Source of the DNA: Caldithrix sp.
GTDB taxonomy: Bacteria > Zhuqueibacterota > Zhuqueibacteria > Oceanimicrobiales > Oceanimicrobiaceae
Reading direction: 5' to 3'
DNA: 6,967 nucleotides
NCBI GenBank assembly: GCA_004357015.1
Contig: SMXE01000129.1
Location: 1 to 6,967, forward strand
Position numbers and translations under genes: made by a program. Positions 4,752-6,967 of this stretch are shown here, piece after piece. Every line of letters starts with the position of its first letter. Within the stretch, counting starts at the first letter, position 1. The notes beneath the pieces are model-generated. The model was not told the DNA's origin and searched no databases. It saw only the letters and a program-made list of their open reading frames with translations.

Positions 4752-6967
4752 TTGCGAAAAGTTAATCTACTCATTCTTCTCATTTTCTCTTCATACCCTG
4801 CTTTCACGTTTGGTGAAACGAACGATGACCGGCTGCGGCAGGCATTTGTGCAATTTCAGGCCGGGCAGTACGACGAGGCTGCCTCAAATTTTGAGAAAGC
4901 CGCGCGCAGTTCAGAAAGTGCGGCGGCGGCTCAGGTCGGCCTCGCGCGCGTACTGATTGAGCAGGGGCGTTACAAAGACGCTGAGACAGCCTGCAAGAAA
5001 GCACTTGCAATTTCACCCCTTGACCCGGACGCGCATTGTGTATTTGGCCACGTTTTGCGCTTGACCGGGCGGTATGATGAGGCCAGAACAAATTATCGTC
5101 GGGTTGTTGACCAGCAGCCCGCCCACCTGGAAGCCCGTTTGCACTTCGGCAAAATGCTCTGGCAGTGGGGTGAAAAACAACAAGCCCGCCAGGTTCTGCA
5201 ACATTTCATCGCCTTCTACAAACAGCATCCAAACCTGACGGCTGCAGAACTCAACTTCGTCGCACAGGCGTGCGTTTACCTCGAGCGGGTCAGGGACGCC
5301 AATAATTTGTTTCATGAGGCCACGAAAACGCAACCTGATCTGTGGCAGGCGTACGTGCCCTGGGGCGAACTTATGCTTTCCAAATATAATGTGCCGGATG
5401 CGCAGGGAATTTTTCAGGACGCGTTGAAAGCCAACCCCAACTGCGCCGCAGCACACCTCGGCATGGCGAAATCCTTCCGGCCGTCGAGTTTCGAGAGAGC
5501 TATCTTGTTGGCAGAAAAGGCGCTGGCGATCAATCCAAATCTGATAGGGGCGCACGACTTCCTTGCGGATCTGAAAATCACCATCGGCAAGTCGGAAGAT
5601 GCGCTCGAAGATCTCAACAGAGCGCTGGAGGTCGATCCGAAATCAGTCAGCACCCGGGCGCTGCGTGCCGTCACTTTCTATTTCTTGCACAATGACCAGA
5701 AGTTCAAAGAGGAAGAGGCAAAGATTTTGGCCATTAATCCGAAATTCGGCGGGCTCTACTTTCAGATTGCGGAGGTGCTGGCCAGACGTTACCTGTTCCG
5801 GGAATCGGTAGATTTTTACCGCAAAGCCATTGCGCTCGATCCCGGACACTGGGCGGCGGTGGCTGGCCTCGGCACCAGCCTGAGCCGGTTGGGCAAGGAG
5901 GACGAAGCCAAACAGGAACTGGAACGTGCCTTCGCCAGAGATCCATTCAGCAAATACGTCGGCAACTTGCTCAGGCTGTTCGATGAGTTTCCGGAGTATA
6001 AAACGCACAAAACGAAATATCTAACCCTTCGCATTCACCAGAAGGACGATGCGGTTCTATCCGGCTATGCGCGCCATCTGGCGGACCGGACTCTTGGGGA
6101 CTTACTGCAAAAATATGAGATTGATGCAGATGAAGAGATTATTTTGGAAATTTTTCCCTCCCACGACGATTTTGCCGTGCGCTGCTTCGGGATACCCGGA
6201 GCGCAGGCGTTTCTGGGAATTTGCTTCGGTAACCTGGTGGCGATGGATTCACCGCGCGCACGCTCCAAAGGCGATTTTGTCTGGGGTGAAACCCTCGCGC
6301 ATGAGCTCGTACACGTGACCCACCTGCGTCTGACCGCCAACCGCATCCCGCGCTGGCTTGCGGAAGGAATTGCGGTTTACGAAACCACCAAAGCCCACCC
6401 TTACTGGAGCATGAACCTGGACCTGCCGTTTATCAACTCCTTTCAGAACGATCGTACCTTGCCCTTGAATGACCTCGATTCGGGATTCAATCGTCCGAGC
6501 AATCCGGGACAGGTGACGCTTTCCTATTTTCAGGCATCGCTGATCGTTGAATTCATCGTGCAGCGGTACGGCCGTGAGAAACTGCTGGCGACCTTTCCGA
6601 AGTTCAAAGACGGGCTTAAAACGCCGCAAGTCATCGAGGCTGTTTTCGGCAAAGATATAGATGAATTCGACCAGGAGTTCGGCACCTACGTCAAGGGAAA
6701 ATATCGCTTCGACCAGGTCGATTATCATTTTTATCCCCACGAACTTGCGGATAGTTCGGGTGATCCGGAAGTCAAACTGTTAGAGCAACTGGAGGACCGG
6801 CACAATAATCCGTTCTTGAATTTCCGGCTTGGCTTGTACTATAAGAAAGAGAAGAGGTATGATGAGGCCATCACGTATTTGCTAAAGGCCAGGGAACTGT
6901 TTCCTGAGTTCGTCCAAAAGGAAAATCCGTACAAGGCGCTTTTCGAAGTCTACATGGAGATTGGTGA
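4752..6967 (+). CDS. Exported TPR protein with a peptidase MA-like (HExxH) metallopeptidase domain, 3' end outside the window
   Basis: 738 codons are visible with no stop. The start is TTG at 4752: an in-frame TGA lies at 4746-4748, and the first residues (MRKVNLLILLIFSSYPAF) form a classic signal peptide of about 20 residues, so the protein is exported. Residues about 26-400 are an array of tetratricopeptide repeats (for example QFQAGQYDEAASNFEKA, LTGRYDEARTNYRRVV, FRESVDFYRKAIALDP), which usually bind proteins. From about 425 to 600 comes a gluzincin-type domain with HELVH (517-521) and, 16 residues later, E538 in PRWLAEGIAVYE as the probable third zinc ligand. This resembles the peptidase MA-like superfamily. 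The catalytic residues are intact, so activity is plausible, but many such proteins are uncharacterised. A further TPR unit appears at about 684-720 (LGLYYKKEKRYDEAITYLLKA). The substrate is unknown. Confidence 0.88.
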   Translation, partial: MRKVNLLILLIFSSYPAFTFGETNDDRLRQAFVQFQAGQYDEAASNFEKAARSSESAAAAQVGLARVLIEQGRYKDAETACKKALAISPLDPDAHCVFGHVLRLTGRYDEARTNYRRVVDQQPAHLEARLHFGKMLWQWGEKQQARQVLQHFIAFYKQHPNLTAAELNFVAQACVYLERVRDANNLFHEATKTQPDLWQAYVPWGELMLSKYNVPDAQGIFQDALKANPNCAAAHLGMAKSFRPSSFERAILLAEKALAINPNLIGAHDFLADLKITIGKSEDALEDLNRALEVDPKSVSTRALRAVTFYFLHNDQKFKEEEAKILAINPKFGGLYFQIAEVLARRYLFRESVDFYRKAIALDPGHWAAVAGLGTSLSRLGKEDEAKQELERAFARDPFSKYVGNLLRLFDEFPEYKTHKTKYLTLRIHQKDDAVLSGYARHLADRTLGDLLQKYEIDADEEIILEIFPSHDDFAVRCFGIPGAQAFLGICFGNLVAMDSPRARSKGDFVWGETLAHELVHVTHLRLTANRIPRWLAEGIAVYETTKAHPYWSMNLDLPFINSFQNDRTLPLNDLDSGFNRPSNPGQVTLSYFQASLIVEFIVQRYGREKLLATFPKFKDGLKTPQVIEAVFGKDIDEFDQEFGTYVKGKYRFDQVDYHFYPHELADSSGDPEVKLLEQLEDRHNNPFLNFRLGLYYKKEKRYDEAITYLLKARELFPEFVQKENPYKALFEVYMEIG

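Noticed and set aside
4526..4807. 93-codon open frame on the minus strand in the divergent intergenic region
   Set aside because: Overlaps the signal peptide coding region of the TPR gene, and the protein has no recognisable features.
5013..5555. 180-codon open frame on the minus strand
   Set aside because: Antisense to the continuous TPR-encoding frame on the plus strand.
6249..6740. 163-codon open frame on the minus strand
   Set aside because: Antisense to the HExxH peptidase domain of the TPR protein.

Overview
The window looks like ordinary chromosomal DNA from a Gram-negative (diderm) bacterium. The gene products are envelope proteins: a secreted metallopeptidase joined to an outer-membrane-type beta-barrel, a PDZ lipoprotein, and an exported TPR protein with a second metallopeptidase domain. 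Moderate GC content, an M1 peptidase of a type common in the Bacteroidetes/FCB group, and two TTG starts suggest an uncultured FCB-like lineage. That placement is inference; there is no rRNA or marker gene to test it.

Layout: (1) positions 1-27, minus strand: the first nine codons of a gene running off the left edge, with a clear ribosome binding site. (2) 28-153: a short intergenic region with a possible promoter. (3) 154-3167, minus strand: one large gene for an M1-family zinc peptidase with a C-terminal Omp85-like barrel. As given it is split in two by a one-base frame disruption between about 1044 and 1130, possibly an A lost from an A6 run. (4) 3168-3367: intergenic, with an intrinsic terminator. 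(5) 3368-4423, minus strand: a lipoprotein with two PDZ domains and an acidic helical tail. (6) 4424-4751: an AT-rich divergent intergenic region. (7) 4752 to the right edge, plus strand: an exported TPR protein with an HExxH peptidase-MA-type domain. It starts at TTG and continues past the window.

The three main genes suggest a local theme of envelope proteolysis and protein handling: two different HExxH-type metallopeptidases flank a PDZ protein that has no catalytic domain of its own. The terminator between the PDZ and M1 genes argues against a simple operon, and the TPR gene is divergent, so a shared function is only a hypothesis. I saw no RNA genes, mobile elements, CRISPR arrays or phage genes. 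The most notable points are the peptidase-barrel fusion and the frame disruption inside it.
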